A stretch of 64,000 nucleotides of DNA from a bacterium SCSIO 12741 (GCA_024398055.1 CP073749.1:1054001-1118000); one strand, 5' to 3'. Numbered from the stretch's first letter, positions 37,845 to 47,673 are shown. Program-made: numbers and translations. Notes: generated by a model from the sequence alone, not told the origin.

Positions 37845-37967
37845 TAACCGAAGCCCCAGTCCATCCCAGGTATTTAACCAAAGGATTCGAAGGACAGAGG
37901 GTGGTTATTATTTGTGATGACAGGTTAATGACCTACAGGAGATCCTAACCTTGATCTTAAAATCCAA

Positions 37968-40640
37968 TTACAGAAGTGGAGCCAACCAACGCTCGGCCTG
38001 CTCTTTGTCCCAGTTCTTCCTTTCGGCGTAATCCAACAATTGATCTTGTTCGATATTGCCAATATTGAAATAACGGGCCTTGGGATGAGCAAAATAAAAT
38101 CCACTTACAGACGCAGCCGGGTACATGGCCATTCCTTCAGTAAGAGAAACTCCGGTACTTTCGGTGGCATTCAGCAAATTGAACAGTGTTGTTTTTTCCG
38201 TATGCTCTGGACAAGCTGGATAACCGGGTGCCGGACGAATACCTTGGTATTTTTCACGGATCAAATCCTGATTGCTCCACTTTTCATCAGAAGCATATCC
38301 CCAGTACTCGCGTCTTATTTTTTCATGCATACATTCAGCAAAGGCTTCGGCCAATCGATCGGCTAATGCCTTGAGCAAAATGGAATCATATTCGTTATGA
38401 TCGGCTTCAAACTCTTTTAACTTACGCTCTATTCCGAGTCCCGCGGTAACCACAAAGCCACCCATGTAATCTTGAACTCCGGATGATTGCGGAGCTAAGT
38501 AATCGGAAAGGCATCTATTCGGAACACCGCTACGCAGTTTGTTTTGCTGTCTCAGGAAATGGAAAGTGTCCAGTACTTCCTGGCCATCTTCTTGGTAAAG
38601 TACCACATCGTCGCCGACGGAATTGGCGGGCCAGAGACCAACGACTCCCGATGCCTTAATCCATTTTTCGCGAATCAGGGTATCCAGCATGCTACGAGCA
38701 TCGGCAAACAAGCGGGTTGCTTCTTCACCCACAATCGGGTCTTCTAAAATGTCTGGAAACTTTCCAGCCAACTCCCAGGTATGGAAGAAGGGTCCCCAAT
38801 CGATGTAGTTGCGCAATTCATTTAGATCATAATCGGACCACTCGGTAATCCCCAATTTCTTAGGCTTGGTTATGTTCGCCTCTTCCTCCTTCCAGGGGAT
38901 GGCATTATCACGAGCCTGGGTCAAGGAAATCAACTCTTTCTTTTCGCGATTGGCATATTGCTCACGCACTTTCTGGTAATCCTCTTTGATTGCTCCAGAG
39001 AAATTCGCGGAGTCGCTGCCCAATAATTTTTCCACTACGGTTACTGCACGAGAAGCATCATTCACGTGGACGGTGGTATGGCTGTAGTTTTCTTCAATCT
39101 TAACGGCTGTGTGTGCCTTGGAAGTGGTTGCTCCACCAATAAGCAACGGAACTTGTAATCCCGCTCGCTCCATTTCACGAGCCACATGAATCATTTCATC
39201 CAACGACGGCGTAATAAGACCACTCAGTCCGATTACTTCAGCATCTTCTTCAATGGCTCGTTCAACAATTACATTGGCGGGAACCATTACCCCGAGGTCC
39301 ACGACTTCGTAGTTGTTGCATCCGAGCACGACCCCAACAATGTTTTTGCCGATATCATGAACATCCCCTTTTACGGTAGCCATGATAATTTTGCCTGAAG
39401 AACTATGTCCTCCTTGTTCTTTTTCAGCTTCCAGGTAGGGCATCAAATAGGCAACGGCCTTTTTCATAACCCGGGCACTTTTTACTACCTGAGGTAGGAA
39501 CATTTTCCCCGAGCCAAACAGGTCACCTACTACATTCATTCCGGCCATAAGTGGGCCTTCAATCACAGACAAGGGTCGACCCAAATTTTTGAAGGCTTCT
39601 TCCACGTCCTGATCAATGTAATCGGTAATTCCTTTTACCAGGGAATGACTCAAACGCTCTTCAACAGATTGCAACCTCCAAGTGTCGTCTTCTTTTTTCT
39701 TCTTCCCTCCGGACTCTACATTTCGGGCAAACTCCAAGAGATCTTCCGTTGCCGTTTCTGTCCGATTCAGAAGTACGTCTTCCACTTTTTCAAGCAGATC
39801 TTTGGGTACTTCATCGTAAACCTCGAGCATTGCCGGGTTCACAATTCCCATATCCATACCGGCCTGAATAGCGTGAAACAGAAATGCGGCATGCATAGCT
39901 TCACGCACTGCATTGTTTCCTCTAAAGGAAAAGGACACGTTGCTTACTCCTCCACTTACTTTAGCTCCTGGAAGATTGTCTTTAATCCACTTGGTAGCCT
40001 TGAAAAAATCGAGGGCGTAGTTATCGTGATCGGAAATTCCAGTAGCTACTGGAAAAATATTGGGGTCAAATATGATGTCTTGTGGAGGAAATCCAACTTC
40101 ATCTACCAAGATCCGGTAGGAGCGTTCACAAATAGTAGTTCTCCTTTCATAGGTATCGGCCTGACCATTTTCATCAAATGCCATAACGATAACTGCGGCT
40201 CCGTAGCGAAGAATTTTTGTTGCCTGCTCAACAAACTTTTCCTTCCCTTCTTTAAGACTAATGGAATTCACCACGCATTTCCCTTGAACGCATTTCAACC
40301 CCTCCTCAATGATCTCCCATTTCGAGGAATCAATCATGATAGGAATTTTGGAAATGTCGGGTTCAGCGGCAACCAGATTCAAAAAGCGCTTCATGGCGGC
40401 TACTCCATCGAGCATACCTTCATCCATGTTTACGTCCAAAATCTGTGCACCACCTTCCACCTGATTTCGGGCTACTGAAAGTGCTTCTTCGTAGTTATTT
40501 TCCTTAATCAGTCGCAAAAAGCGGCGTGAGCCTGTTACGTTAGTTCGTTCACCAACGTTTACAAAATTGGATTCTGGTGTAATCACCAATGGCTCCAACC
40601 CACTTAATACTAAAGGAGGAATGTTGTTTTTACTTTGCAT
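37968..40640 (-). CDS. metH: Cobalamin-dependent methionine synthase, pterin/B12/activation part
   Basis: An 890-residue protein equal to the C-terminal three quarters of MetH. Residues about 10-290 are the methyltetrahydrofolate (pterin-binding) domain ([11 protein letters not shown] at about 28-38, [12 protein letters not shown] at about 268-279). Residues about 330-420 are the cap, about 420-550 the B12-binding domain with the base-displacing motif D426-x-H428-x2-G431 and the SxL partner (SGLITPSL), and about 560-890 the SAM-binding activation domain (RxxxGYxxCP-like PGYPACPEH). It methylates homocysteine together with the upstream protein. The ATG overlaps that gene's stop codon by 11 bases. 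The split is normal in Bacteroidota: 336 plus 890 residues equals one full MetH. Confidence 0.95.
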   Translation of the reverse strand: MQSKNNIPPLVLSGLEPLVITPESNFVNVGERTNVTGSRRFLRLIKENNYEEALSVARNQVEGGAQILDVNMDEGMLDGVAAMKRFLNLVAAEPDISKIPIMIDSSKWEIIEEGLKCVQGKCVVNSISLKEGKEKFVEQATKILRYGAAVIVMAFDENGQADTYERRTTICERSYRILVDEVGFPPQDIIFDPNIFPVATGISDHDNYALDFFKATKWIKDNLPGAKVSGGVSNVSFSFRGNNAVREAMHAAFLFHAIQAGMDMGIVNPAMLEVYDEVPKDLLEKVEDVLLNRTETATEDLLEFARNVESGGKKKKEDDTWRLQSVEERLSHSLVKGITDYIDQDVEEAFKNLGRPLSVIEGPLMAGMNVVGDLFGSGKMFLPQVVKSARVMKKAVAYLMPYLEAEKEQGGHSSSGKIIMATVKGDVHDIGKNIVGVVLGCNNYEVVDLGVMVPANVIVERAIEEDAEVIGLSGLITPSLDEMIHVAREMERAGLQVPLLIGGATTSKAHTAVKIEENYSHTTVHVNDASRAVTVVEKLLGSDSANFSGAIKEDYQKVREQYANREKKELISLTQARDNAIPWKEEEANITKPKKLGITEWSDYDLNELRNYIDWGPFFHTWELAGKFPDILEDPIVGEEATRLFADARSMLDTLIREKWIKASGVVGLWPANSVGDDVVLYQEDGQEVLDTFHFLRQQNKLRSGVPNRCLSDYLAPQSSGVQDYMGGFVVTAGLGIERKLKEFEADHNEYDSILLKALADRLAEAFAECMHEKIRREYWGYASDEKWSNQDLIREKYQGIRPAPGYPACPEHTEKTTLFNLLNATESTGVSLTEGMAMYPAASVSGFYFAHPKARYFNIGNIEQDQLLDYAERKNWDKEQAERWLAPLL

Positions 40641-41640
40641 ATTCTTCTACTGAACGCGGTTGGTAGTTTTCTGATAAGTGTGCGATTTGGCGGATGTGAT
40701 CCGGAGTTGTACCACAGCAGCCGCCAACAATATTTAGCAGGCCTTCTTGAAGGAATCCTTCAATCTGCTCTCCCATTCTTTGCGGAGTTTCATCATACTC
40801 ACCAAATTCATTGGGTAATCCTGCATTGGGGTGTGCTGATACCAAAAAGTTACTTTTTCTGGAAAGCACCTGAAGGTAAGGACGAAGTTGTTCTGCTCCG
40901 AGTGCGCAATTCAAACCAATGCTAAGCAAAGGCATGTGGGAAACCGAAATCAAAAATGCTTCTGTCGTTTGCCCAGACAAGGTGCGGCCACTGGCATCGG
41001 TGATGGTTCCGGAAACCATAATTGGGATTTCTCTTCCCAACTCATCAAACGCATCTTGAATCGCAAACAAGGCAGCCTTGGCATTTAAGGTGTCAAACAC
41101 CGTTTCAACCAAAAGTAGATCAACCCCACCTTCCATCAAAGCAATGGTTTGTTCTTTGTAGGCCACCACCAATTGATCATAGGTAATGGCTCTAAATCCC
41201 GGATCGTTTACGTCGGGAGACAGAGAAGCCGTTCTATTGGTGGGCCCCATGGATCCGGCAACGTATCTTGGCTTATCTGGATTTTTCTCGGTGAATTCAT
41301 CAGCTACTTTCTTTGCAATCCGAGCAGACTCAAAGTTGAGATCATACACCGCATCTTCCAAATTGTAGTCTGCTTGAGCGATCGTGGTAGAGCTAAATGT
41401 GTTGGTCTCTAAAATATCGGCATCGGCATCGAGGTATTCCCGGTGGATTTCTTCCAATACATCCGGACGGGTTAATGCCAACAAATCGTTGTTTCCCTTC
41501 AGCGGTGAATCGTGGTCTTTGAACCGTTCCCCTCTAAAGTCTTCTTCTTCCAAGTTGTATCGTTGGATCATGGTTCCCATGGCTCCATCCAATACCAGGA
41601 TTCTCTCCTGGAGTATTTTACGTATATCTGGTTTGTTCAT
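40630..41640 (-). CDS. metH: Methionine synthase homocysteine-binding subunit
   Basis: A 336-residue homocysteine S-methyltransferase domain protein, equal to the N-terminal module of MetH. The start is the ATG at 41640; a TTG three codons upstream lies in the terminator's downstream edge and is rejected. The zinc ligands are seen as GLNC (about 224-227) and the GGCCGT motif (about 308-313). It binds and activates homocysteine and must work with the B12 subunit encoded directly downstream, which it overlaps by 11 bases. Expression is governed by the SAM-I riboswitch and terminator just upstream, so high SAM shuts off both halves. Confidence 0.94.
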   Translation of the reverse strand: MNKPDIRKILQERILVLDGAMGTMIQRYNLEEEDFRGERFKDHDSPLKGNNDLLALTRPDVLEEIHREYLDADADILETNTFSSTTIAQADYNLEDAVYDLNFESARIAKKVADEFTEKNPDKPRYVAGSMGPTNRTASLSPDVNDPGFRAITYDQLVVAYKEQTIALMEGGVDLLLVETVFDTLNAKAALFAIQDAFDELGREIPIMVSGTITDASGRTLSGQTTEAFLISVSHMPLLSIGLNCALGAEQLRPYLQVLSRKSNFLVSAHPNAGLPNEFGEYDETPQRMGEQIEGFLQEGLLNIVGGCCGTTPDHIRQIAHLSENYQPRSVEEYAK

Positions 41641-41647
41641 AGGTAGC

Positions 41648-41697
41648 AAAAAAAATCCCGCTAAGTCCTAACTTTCGTTTGGAACTTTCTGCGGGAT
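41648..41697 (-). terminator. Riboswitch expression-platform terminator
   Basis: On the minus strand ATCCCGC pairs with GCGGGAT across an inner imperfect stem (GAAAGTTCC-type against GGACTT) and is followed by eight T residues, ten bases before the metH start. It is the regulated terminator of the SAM-I riboswitch. Confidence 0.9.
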
Positions 41698-41724
41698 GTA
41701 AATTTCTTTTTCGTCATATCTCTA

Positions 41725-41834
41725 CTTATCACGGTCCTTTGACCAGGTATTGGCACCTTTTCCAACAGGCTGCTGCACTGTGGGAAGGTTGCCAAGGTTT
41801 CGCAGGGCCAGTCCCTCCACCTTTCTGAATAAGT
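41725..41834 (-). promoter_or_regulatory. SAM-I (S-box) riboswitch aptamer
   Basis: On the minus strand the aptamer opens with CTTATTCAGA, continues with the conserved GGTGGAGGGACTGGCCC, then CGAAACCTTGGCAACC, and closes with GTGATAAG, which pairs with the opening to form P1. These are the invariant S-box elements. It senses S-adenosylmethionine and, with the terminator at 41648-41697, represses the split metH operon when SAM is plentiful. Confidence 0.95.
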
Positions 41835-41839
41835 TTGAG

Positions 41840-41871
41840 CAAAGTTAAGTGAAATACTTTAAGGCTACGAA
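41840..41871 (-). promoter_or_regulatory. Promoter of the riboswitch-metH transcript
   Basis: On the minus strand TAACTTTG (41840-41847) matches TAnnTTTG and lies six bases before the aptamer, so the transcript would begin at its 5' edge. A TTC at 41869-41871 with a 21-base spacer is the closest -33 match. Confidence 0.6.
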
Positions 41872-41889
41872 TTCTATTTGAATTTCCGT

Positions 41890-42453
41890 TTAAGCACCTT
41901 TTTCCTGGAGGACTTTGTCCATTCCGGTGTCTTTTCCATCAAGGCTAACGGTGTTTTTTTCTTTCCAATAATTGCGGATTCTGTCTTCTCCTTGTTTATC
42001 GGCCCATTTCTCCAGTATATCTCGCTCACCGGAATAATCGAAAAAGGGCACGGCAAATCCACAGGAACTTTGAACCAAGTCTACTTCGAGCTCAAATACC
42101 TGACGTTTGCCAGACCAGTTTGGAAAGTGCTCAATTAGTTGGCCCCATTCAGGATCGGTTTCATGGTAGGACTTCGCCTTACCATATACCCGCAAGATTA
42201 AAGGCTTGCCCTCAAAAGCACACCACATGATGGTCATCCTACCATTGTCCTGAACATGGGTTGCGGTTTCATTTCCGCTTCCAGTCAGATTTAACCAAAG
42301 AATCTTATTTGGCGAGACAACCCGCAAGGAATCCATCCCCTTTGGGGAAACATTGATTCGTCCGTCCTTTGCTGCGGTTCCTACAAAGAACATTTTTTGA
42401 TCTTGAATAAATTCCTGAAATGCCGGAGTGATTTCCTGAATACGTGTTCCCAT
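41890..42453 (-). CDS. Pyridoxamine 5'-phosphate oxidase-like flavin protein
   Basis: A 187-residue split-barrel protein of the PNPOx-like superfamily. The N-terminal strand MFFVGTAAKDGRINVSPKG (about 21-39) is the usual FMN-binding start, and the core continues with GNETATHVQDNGRMTIMW (about 59-76). Members bind FMN, F420 or haem and include oxidoreductases and stress proteins; this subgroup is uncharacterised. The C-terminal 30 residues are charged and probably flexible. It stands alone between the riboswitch and the nuclease-like gene. Confidence 0.85.
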   Translation of the reverse strand: MGTRIQEITPAFQEFIQDQKMFFVGTAAKDGRINVSPKGMDSLRVVSPNKILWLNLTGSGNETATHVQDNGRMTIMWCAFEGKPLILRVYGKAKSYHETDPEWGQLIEHFPNWSGKRQVFELEVDLVQSSCGFAVPFFDYSGERDILEKWADKQGEDRIRNYWKEKNTVSLDGKDTGMDKVLQEKGA

Positions 42454-42513
42454 AATTCAACTATTGACCACCGAAGGTAGCCATTAGACGCGATTCAGAA
42501 ATGTCAAAAAAAG

Positions 42514-43527
42514 TTAGGTTTCATTTGCTCTTTTCGCTCTTCGAAGTTCGTGCCTTTCGATGATCTGTTCAAGGCGTTCATCACTAACGTCCACATCCAG
42601 CTGAACCCAAAGGGGAAGGTGATCGGAAAGCTCGTAGGTAAATTCCCTTTTGGTTGGTGTTTTTTCCGGATAAAGCTTGTCAATATTTTTCTGGTAAAAG
42701 TCGAGTACACCTCCATGGTTCGTAAAACTCTTGGTGTGACTCGGGTAATAGAAAATTTGATCGTATCGCTTGTCTTTGGCCAGGTTGGATCCGAACTTTT
42801 GGTTGCGAAGCGAATCCGGAATTTTGAGTTTGTGTTTGGTCATCGCATTGAACAAATCGTCATCCAAATCGGGAATATTAAAGTCCCCAACTACGATAAT
42901 GTCCTTATCAACGCCATGGCGATCCTTTCGTTTTTTCTCCACCCATTTGCTCAATTCAGCCAGAGCTCCTTTTCGTTCACTCAGTTTCTTACCCCACCGA
43001 ATATGAACGGCAAGCAAAACGAAATCAAAGTTACCGGCTGAAAAGGAGGCCATAAATGGAGGTCTCCACCAGGTAATGGATGGCACATACTCGTTGGTTC
43101 GACGATCTTTTTTACGTGGAGGGTCTGCTTCAGCAGCCAAACCTGTGAATACTACGGCTCGCTTGTCAAAGATGAAAGCAATGCGTTCCTTATTTCCTCC
43201 ACGGTCCATGGCATAATCAGAAAAGACCACATCCCAATACGGTCCGAGTATTTCGAGCACCTTTTTCAGTTCGGTCAGATTGTCCCGCAATTCGGTGACA
43301 GCGATCAAATCAAACTGGCCTAATATTTCTGCAATGAAATGGATCGAAGCCTTTCGCCGACGCTTTTTGCCAAATTCTCGGATATTCCAGGTTGCGAGAT
43401 TTATCGTTTCATCCAATTTGGATGATGGAATTCCTGCATCGTTAATTCTCTTTTTGAGTTCCCGAAGACCTAGGGAGGTATAATAGTCTAATCGGCCGTG
43501 GTACATAGCGTTCAGATTAAGGTTCAC
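42514..43527 (-). CDS. Endonuclease/exonuclease/phosphatase family protein
   Basis: A 337-residue protein of the EEP fold. TWNIREFG (about 46-53) gives the metal-binding Asn, the nearby VTELRDN the Glu, VVGDFNIPD (about 211-219) the catalytic Asp and Asn, and LSDHLPLWVQ (about 303-312) the Asp-His pair. The enzyme cleaves phosphodiester or phosphomonoester bonds in nucleic acid or lipid; the substrate is unknown. There is no signal peptide, so it is cytoplasmic. The C-terminus is basic, compatible with nucleic acid binding. It is a single gene between the cytochrome oxidase assembly operon and the PNPOx-like gene. Confidence 0.87.
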   Translation of the reverse strand: MNLNLNAMYHGRLDYYTSLGLRELKKRINDAGIPSSKLDETINLATWNIREFGKKRRRKASIHFIAEILGQFDLIAVTELRDNLTELKKVLEILGPYWDVVFSDYAMDRGGNKERIAFIFDKRAVVFTGLAAEADPPRKKDRRTNEYVPSITWWRPPFMASFSAGNFDFVLLAVHIRWGKKLSERKGALAELSKWVEKKRKDRHGVDKDIIVVGDFNIPDLDDDLFNAMTKHKLKIPDSLRNQKFGSNLAKDKRYDQIFYYPSHTKSFTNHGGVLDFYQKNIDKLYPEKTPTKREFTYELSDHLPLWVQLDVDVSDERLEQIIERHELRRAKRANET

Positions 43528-43575
43528 CCAAATATCTGAAAATAAGCGGAAAAGGTCAAGAAGGGAATTTGAAAT

Positions 43576-43809
43576 CTACTTCATGTTCCTGCGGAACAAG
43601 TAGACTCCTCCGATAAGGATAAGGAGGTAAGGGATTCCCATGATAAAAGTAATCCCGTCATTAAGGCCACGTCCAATATCCGAACCACTTTCGTAGCTTG
43701 ACTCGGCCATCAACTTACACATCGCACATTGAGCCATGCTCTCGACCGGAAGTAAAAGTAAACTCCCAATGAGAACGGCAACAATTCCTATGCTCAGCTT
43801 ACGCACCAT
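43576..43809 (-). CDS. Small membrane protein with CxxC motif (oxidase cluster)
   Basis: The start at 43809 overlaps the stop codon of the DUF420 gene and gives 77 residues; an ATG nine codons earlier is less likely. The N-terminus is a signal peptide or first helix (about 4-25, ending SMAQ), followed by CAMC at about 28-31 and a second helix (about 52-70). This small protein follows the SCO/DUF420 genes in oxidase clusters of related bacteria (recollection, not tested). The cysteine pair on the periplasmic side could bind copper or act as a redox partner in CuA assembly (inference). Confidence 0.7.
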   Translation of the reverse strand: MVRKLSIGIVAVLIGSLLLLPVESMAQCAMCKLMAESSYESGSDIGRGLNDGITFIMGIPYLLILIGGVYLFRRNMK

Positions 43810-44317
43810 AATAAGGTGCCAAAAATACATAAACAAGTACTCCGGTCAACGTTACATACAACCAAACCGGATAAGTATATCGCACCAAGGTTTTGTGCTG
43901 ACCGATCTGATTGGTCATCCCAAAGTAGTAGGCGTATAAGATGAAAGGCAAGGACAACCCTGCCAATGGAATGTGGGTAAGAAGGATGAACAGGTACAGC
44001 CCTCTATAATCTCCTCCGTAAGAAGTGTCACCTGTGAAGTGATGGTACACCACATAACTCAACAGAAAGACCAAGCTCAAAATCATGGCCAAAGTGTTCA
44101 GCCCTTTGTGTAAGGGAATATTTTTGGACTTAACCGCAAACAAAGAAGCCAACAAAAGGATGAAACAAGTTCCATTAATAATGGCATGCAACATCGGTTG
44201 AAAGGCGGTGAAAGCCGGAGCAGATTCTGCACCAGGCATCTCATGAAGGATAATAACCAGAGCAAATACGGCAATCGTAAAACTCCAAATTATCCAATGG
44301 GCTTTCTTATTGTTCAT
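43799..44317 (-). CDS. DUF420 membrane protein
   Basis: The start at 44317, overlapping the SCO-like gene's stop codon, gives 172 residues; an upstream in-frame ATG at 44356 would overlap that gene more. About five membrane helices fill the protein, with histidines near helix ends (LHEMPG, YHHF, LTHIPLA, GQHKTL), which is typical of DUF420, a family found beside cytochrome oxidase and SCO genes and thought to help oxidase assembly. It sits in the fixed order subunit IV, SCO, DUF420, small protein. No enzymatic motif is visible. Confidence 0.82.
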   Translation of the reverse strand: MNNKKAHWIIWSFTIAVFALVIILHEMPGAESAPAFTAFQPMLHAIINGTCFILLLASLFAVKSKNIPLHKGLNTLAMILSLVFLLSYVVYHHFTGDTSYGGDYRGLYLFILLTHIPLAGLSLPFILYAYYFGMTNQIGQHKTLVRYTYPVWLYVTLTGVLVYVFLAPYYGA

Positions 44318-44972
44318 CTTTTTTCTTTCGGGGAATAAACTCTTCTGCTTTGACAATCTTAAGGTCTTCGGTCAAACGCTTGGCTTCGGCATATTGCGTT
44401 CCATCGTAATAGCCTCTTATTCTCCTCTTTTTGTCCAAGAGAACCACTTGCGTTATATCGACGGGAAGGTTTAAACTATCATTGTTTGTGATACCCAGGC
44501 CTTGAGTTGCAAACACCTCAGGATTTCTGTCTTTTAAAGCCAGAATATTCCATTTGCCTTCGAGAATTCGAAACTCATTGGTAAGTTCACAGATTCCATT
44601 GGTAGAATCAGATGCTGACCTCAAGCTAATCGTAAGCAAAGCCACATCATCGTTTTCTCTAAATCTATCTTGTAGGGACACCAACTGACTATAAATCCTC
44701 GGACCATACTTTTTGTCCTTTGGATCAAAAACAGTTACTAAGAGGATTTTGTTCGCCAGATCACTGGAATCAATTTCGGTAGAATCGCAAGTCAAAAATT
44801 CAGCTGCGGGAACCTGATAATAAACGGTATCACCAGCCTCATTAACTGTATGATTTCCAAAATAGGGGCGACTGATGAAGTTATGCTTCGCCGTGGAAAG
44901 AAGGACGTAAAGCAAGGATGGAAACAGCAGGATTACCAGAAGTAATGCTACCTTCCTGTATTTGCTTGTCAT
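44307..44972 (-). CDS. SCO1/SenC-like protein lacking the copper motif
   Basis: A 221-residue protein with one N-terminal membrane helix (about 8-26) and a periplasmic thioredoxin-like domain. It is placed in the SCO family by position between oxidase subunit IV and DUF420 and by the fold pattern (KILLVTVFDPKDKKYGPRIYSQL, cited in part). The CxxxC copper-binding motif expected after the first strand is absent (VFDPKDKKYG instead), and the late His ligand is not seen (PVDITQVVLL). It therefore cannot bind copper in the standard way. It may be a chaperone-like paralogue or use other residues. It starts seven bases after subunit IV's stop codon. Confidence 0.8.
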   Translation of the reverse strand: MTSKYRKVALLLVILLFPSLLYVLLSTAKHNFISRPYFGNHTVNEAGDTVYYQVPAAEFLTCDSTEIDSSDLANKILLVTVFDPKDKKYGPRIYSQLVSLQDRFRENDDVALLTISLRSASDSTNGICELTNEFRILEGKWNILALKDRNPEVFATQGLGITNNDSLNLPVDITQVVLLDKKRRIRGYYDGTQYAEAKRLTEDLKIVKAEEFIPRKKKDEQ

Positions 44973-44979
44973 GAGATGC

Positions 44980-45348
44980 TTAGTACAAAGTAGACATCAC
45001 TGATGATGCTACAGAAGTCGCTTCAGTAAATAGCAAGAAAAGTAGGTAGAGAATGAACACTCCGTATGGCAACAAAATGAAATACTTGAACATTTTGCGC
45101 TCATCGCCTAAGTGCATAAACACCATTACAATGTATCCTGCTTTTACAATCGTCAATCCGATAAAGATAAGTTTCAAGGCAATGGATGGCACTCCCCAGG
45201 CGTTTGCAAAAACACCTAAAAGAACCTCAGCCGCCGTAACAATCGAAAGGATCGCGGTAACAAACCAGATTTTCTTCCGAATCTTTTTCCCTTCTTCTTC
45301 GCTGTGAGTAGCTCCTAAAGAATATTCTATGATATCGTCTCTTTTCAT
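44980..45348 (-). CDS. Cytochrome c oxidase subunit IV-like protein
   Basis: A 122-residue protein with three membrane helices (about 28-47, 53-75 and 85-107). A charged N-terminus carries the short acidic stretch HSEEEGKKIRKK. The topology and sequence match the caa3-type/prokaryotic oxidase subunit IV family, a small non-catalytic subunit that stabilises the CuB or subunit III contacts. It follows the second subunit III gene after 29 bases and precedes the SCO-like gene by seven. Confidence 0.85.
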   Translation of the reverse strand: MKRDDIIEYSLGATHSEEEGKKIRKKIWFVTAILSIVTAAEVLLGVFANAWGVPSIALKLIFIGLTIVKAGYIVMVFMHLGDERKMFKYFILLPYGVFILYLLFLLFTEATSVASSVMSTLY

Positions 45349-45377
45349 GTCTTTCTTATCTCAGGTTTAAAAGGGAA

Positions 45378-46112
45378 TTACAATAGATAGAAGAAGGTAA
45401 ATACAAATACCCATACAAGGTCTACAAAGTGCCAGTACAAACCAACCTTTTCAACCATTTCGTAGTGTCCGGTTTTTTCGTAGGTACCGCGGGTTACTTG
45501 GATGAAGATAATCAGGTTAATAATTACCCCACTCAATACGTGAGTTCCGTGGAAACCGGTTACGAAAAAGAAGAACTGGGAATACTGCACTGGGCCGAGG
45601 AAAAATCCACCTACATTATCAGGGTCGCTGAAGCCCGGAGCATAATAGTTTTGAGTAAGAGTAGCATTGTCAGCCCAGGTAGAGATGTCTCCATCAGGAC
45701 CAGCAATAAATGTTGCCCATTCCCAAGCCTGGCTTCCAACGAAAATAGCTCCACCTAATACAGTTAAACCTAACCAGAAAGTAACTCCTTTGCGATCCAT
45801 ACGGTGACCAGCTTCTACTGCCAATACCATGGTTACTGAAGATACAATCAGAATAAACGTCATAAACGCCACATACATCAAGGGTAAGTGAGCGTGTGTA
45901 AATGGGAAGTGAGTAAATACTTCTTCACTTACTGGCCAATTGTCAATCTTGTGGCGCATATAACCAATAGCTGCAAGCAACCCACCGAAAGTGAGTGCAT
46001 CTGAGATGAGGAAGAACCACATCATCATTTTACCATAGCTTACACTAAATGGCGATCGACCACCACCCCAAAGGGTATTCTGATCAATAATTTTTGTTAC
46101 TTCTCCTGCCAT
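45378..46112 (-). CDS. Cytochrome c oxidase subunit III
   Basis: A 244-residue membrane protein with about five to seven helices of the heme-copper oxidase subunit III family. FFFVTGFHGTHVLSGV (about 177-192) is the family signature and the C-terminus has the expected YWHFVDLVWVFVF. The subunit does not bind metal but supports proton delivery and stability of subunit I. It follows a second, shorter subunit III gene by 15 bases. Subunits I and II are not in the window. Confidence 0.92.
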   Translation of the reverse strand: MAGEVTKIIDQNTLWGGGRSPFSVSYGKMMMWFFLISDALTFGGLLAAIGYMRHKIDNWPVSEEVFTHFPFTHAHLPLMYVAFMTFILIVSSVTMVLAVEAGHRMDRKGVTFWLGLTVLGGAIFVGSQAWEWATFIAGPDGDISTWADNATLTQNYYAPGFSDPDNVGGFFLGPVQYSQFFFFVTGFHGTHVLSGVIINLIIFIQVTRGTYEKTGHYEMVEKVGLYWHFVDLVWVFVFTFFYLL

Positions 46113-46127
46113 GGAAATTGAATTAGA

Positions 46128-46724
46128 TTATCTGACGTTATATAAGAATAAAAACAAAATTACCCATAACACATCGAGGAAATGCCAGTAGATGGCACAG
46201 AGTTCAAGACCAAGCTTGTTCTCTGAATGATACTTCCTGCGAAGCGATTGGGCAAATGTATAAATCAAACTGAGAATACCACCAAAAAGGTGAACCAAAT
46301 GAATGGCAGTAATAACGTAGAGGTAAGACCCTGCCGCATTACTCTGAGAACCAGCGAATACAATGGTTTGATCGTAAAGCGTTCCCCATGCAATATACTG
46401 GGTAACGGAGAAAGCAATCCCCAACACCAAAGTAGCGAGGAGGCCCCATTTAATACCTCCGTATCGGTTGTGTTTGGCCGAATTGGTAGCCCACCACATA
46501 GTGACACTACTTACCAGCAAAATAACAGTGCTGTAGAAGAATTCAGTGGGAAGTGCAAATTCCATCCATTGCCCTTCTTCCTGACGTACGATGTAAGCAC
46601 TCAAAAAGCCTGAAAACAGCATAGCTATCGTACCCATAGCTACCCATAAAATGCTCTTTGAAGTTTTCTTTCTAATCTCCTGACGATCCTCTGGATTCAG
46701 GTTATCTAATCTAATTGTTGCCAT
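46128..46724 (-). CDS. Cytochrome c oxidase subunit III, second copy
   Basis: The start at 46724 forms a one-base overlap with the heme O synthase stop codon (TAATG), giving 198 residues; an ATG two codons earlier at 46730 is equally possible. Five helices and the signature YLYVITAIHLVHLFGG (about 135-150) plus YWHFLDVLWVILF near the end place it in subunit III. It is shorter than the copy at 45378 by about 45 residues. Two adjacent, divergent subunit III genes are usual in Bacteroidota oxidase clusters. The partner subunits I and II are elsewhere. Confidence 0.9.
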   Translation of the reverse strand: MATIRLDNLNPEDRQEIRKKTSKSILWVAMGTIAMLFSGFLSAYIVRQEEGQWMEFALPTEFFYSTVILLVSSVTMWWATNSAKHNRYGGIKWGLLATLVLGIAFSVTQYIAWGTLYDQTIVFAGSQSNAAGSYLYVITAIHLVHLFGGILSLIYTFAQSLRRKYHSENKLGLELCAIYWHFLDVLWVILFLFLYNVR

Positions 46725-47613
46725 TACCATGAAACTAAGTATGCTAGTTGAACAATTGGGAGATAGATAAAGGTTGAAAACATCAATTTAGTTGCATCCT
46801 TTAAATCGTTGGTCACATGCAAACGAGCCGCGTAATAGGAGATTCCTAAACCGCAGATCAAAATGACTCCAGCTGCATATTGTCCGCATACTCCGAACCA
46901 ATAAGGGGAAAGAGAAATGGGAATCAAAAACAAGGTATACAGCAAGATTTGCATAGAACTGGCTTTGTCACGCTTTCTGGAAGGCAACAAAAAGTAACCT
47001 GCTTTTGAATAATCATCCTGAATCTTCCAGGCGATGGACCAAAAGTGAGGAAACTGCCAAATGAATTGTACGGCAAACAAAATACCCGGAATCATTCCGA
47101 AAGTACCCGTTTCGGCTACATAGCCCAACATGGGTGGAATAGCTCCTGGAAAGGCTCCAACAAAAACAGCAATTGGGCCCACCTTTTTTAATGGGGTGTA
47201 CAAAAAGACGTACATGAACAAGGCCAGTGCACCCAAAATCCCACTTAAAGGATTCAATCCAAACCAGAGCAACAAAATACCCCTAAACCGAAGAGAGTAC
47301 TGTAGATGAGTGCTTCACGAATACTCATCCGCCCGGTAACCAATGGACGCTTGCTGGTGCGATTCATCAATCGATCAGCGTCACGTTCCCAAATCTGGTT
47401 AAAAGCATTGGAGGCTCCAGTAACTAAAAAACCACCTACAATGAGGATGGATAATTTGTACAAAGAAACCGATGGAGCGGCTACCAAATACCCCAAAATT
47501 GCCGAAATAACGACCAACATACTCAGCCGCATTTTGGTCAATAATGCCAAATCTGCGAGCCTCATTTTTAGGGTAATCTTACTGCTCTCTTCTGTAACTG
47601 TCTTAGAAATCAA
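46724..47613 (-). pseudogene. ctaB: Protoheme IX farnesyltransferase (heme O synthase), frameshifted
   Basis: Two overlapping reading frames together make a complete UbiA-family heme O synthase of 296 residues. The first (from 47613) carries the prenyl-diphosphate site NAFNQIWERDADRLMNRT (about 68-85) and breaks at about 47275-47285; the second (to 46724) continues the helices with LLLWFGLNPLSG. Adding one T to a four-T run at about 47275-47279 restores one frame, so one base is missing. The enzyme adds a farnesyl group to haem B for the oxidase encoded downstream. Either a sequencing or assembly error or a true inactivation; the first is more likely, because the operon is otherwise intact. 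A promoter lies at 47633-47661. Confidence 0.85.
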
Positions 47614-47632
47614 GTCTTGAACAATTTGCGTG

Positions 47633-47661
47633 CAAATTTAGAAATGTTTGTCTTTTTTCAA
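47633..47661 (-). promoter_or_regulatory. Promoter of the ctaB-cox operon (TTG-N18-TAAATTTG)
   Basis: On the minus strand TTG (47659-47661), an 18-base spacer and TAAATTTG (47633-47640) fit the Bacteroidota consensus. It lies 20-48 bases before the ATG at 47613. Confidence 0.75.
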
Positions 47662-47673
47662 TTAAGATTCAAT

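Noticed and set aside
39645-40478. A 277-codon plus-strand frame opposite metH
   Set aside because: It is antisense to strongly conserved metH domains and its protein has no recognisable features.
40630-40640. Junction of the two methionine synthase genes as a frameshift
   Set aside because: The second frame has its own ATG and both parts end at natural domain borders; the split form is common in Bacteroidota.
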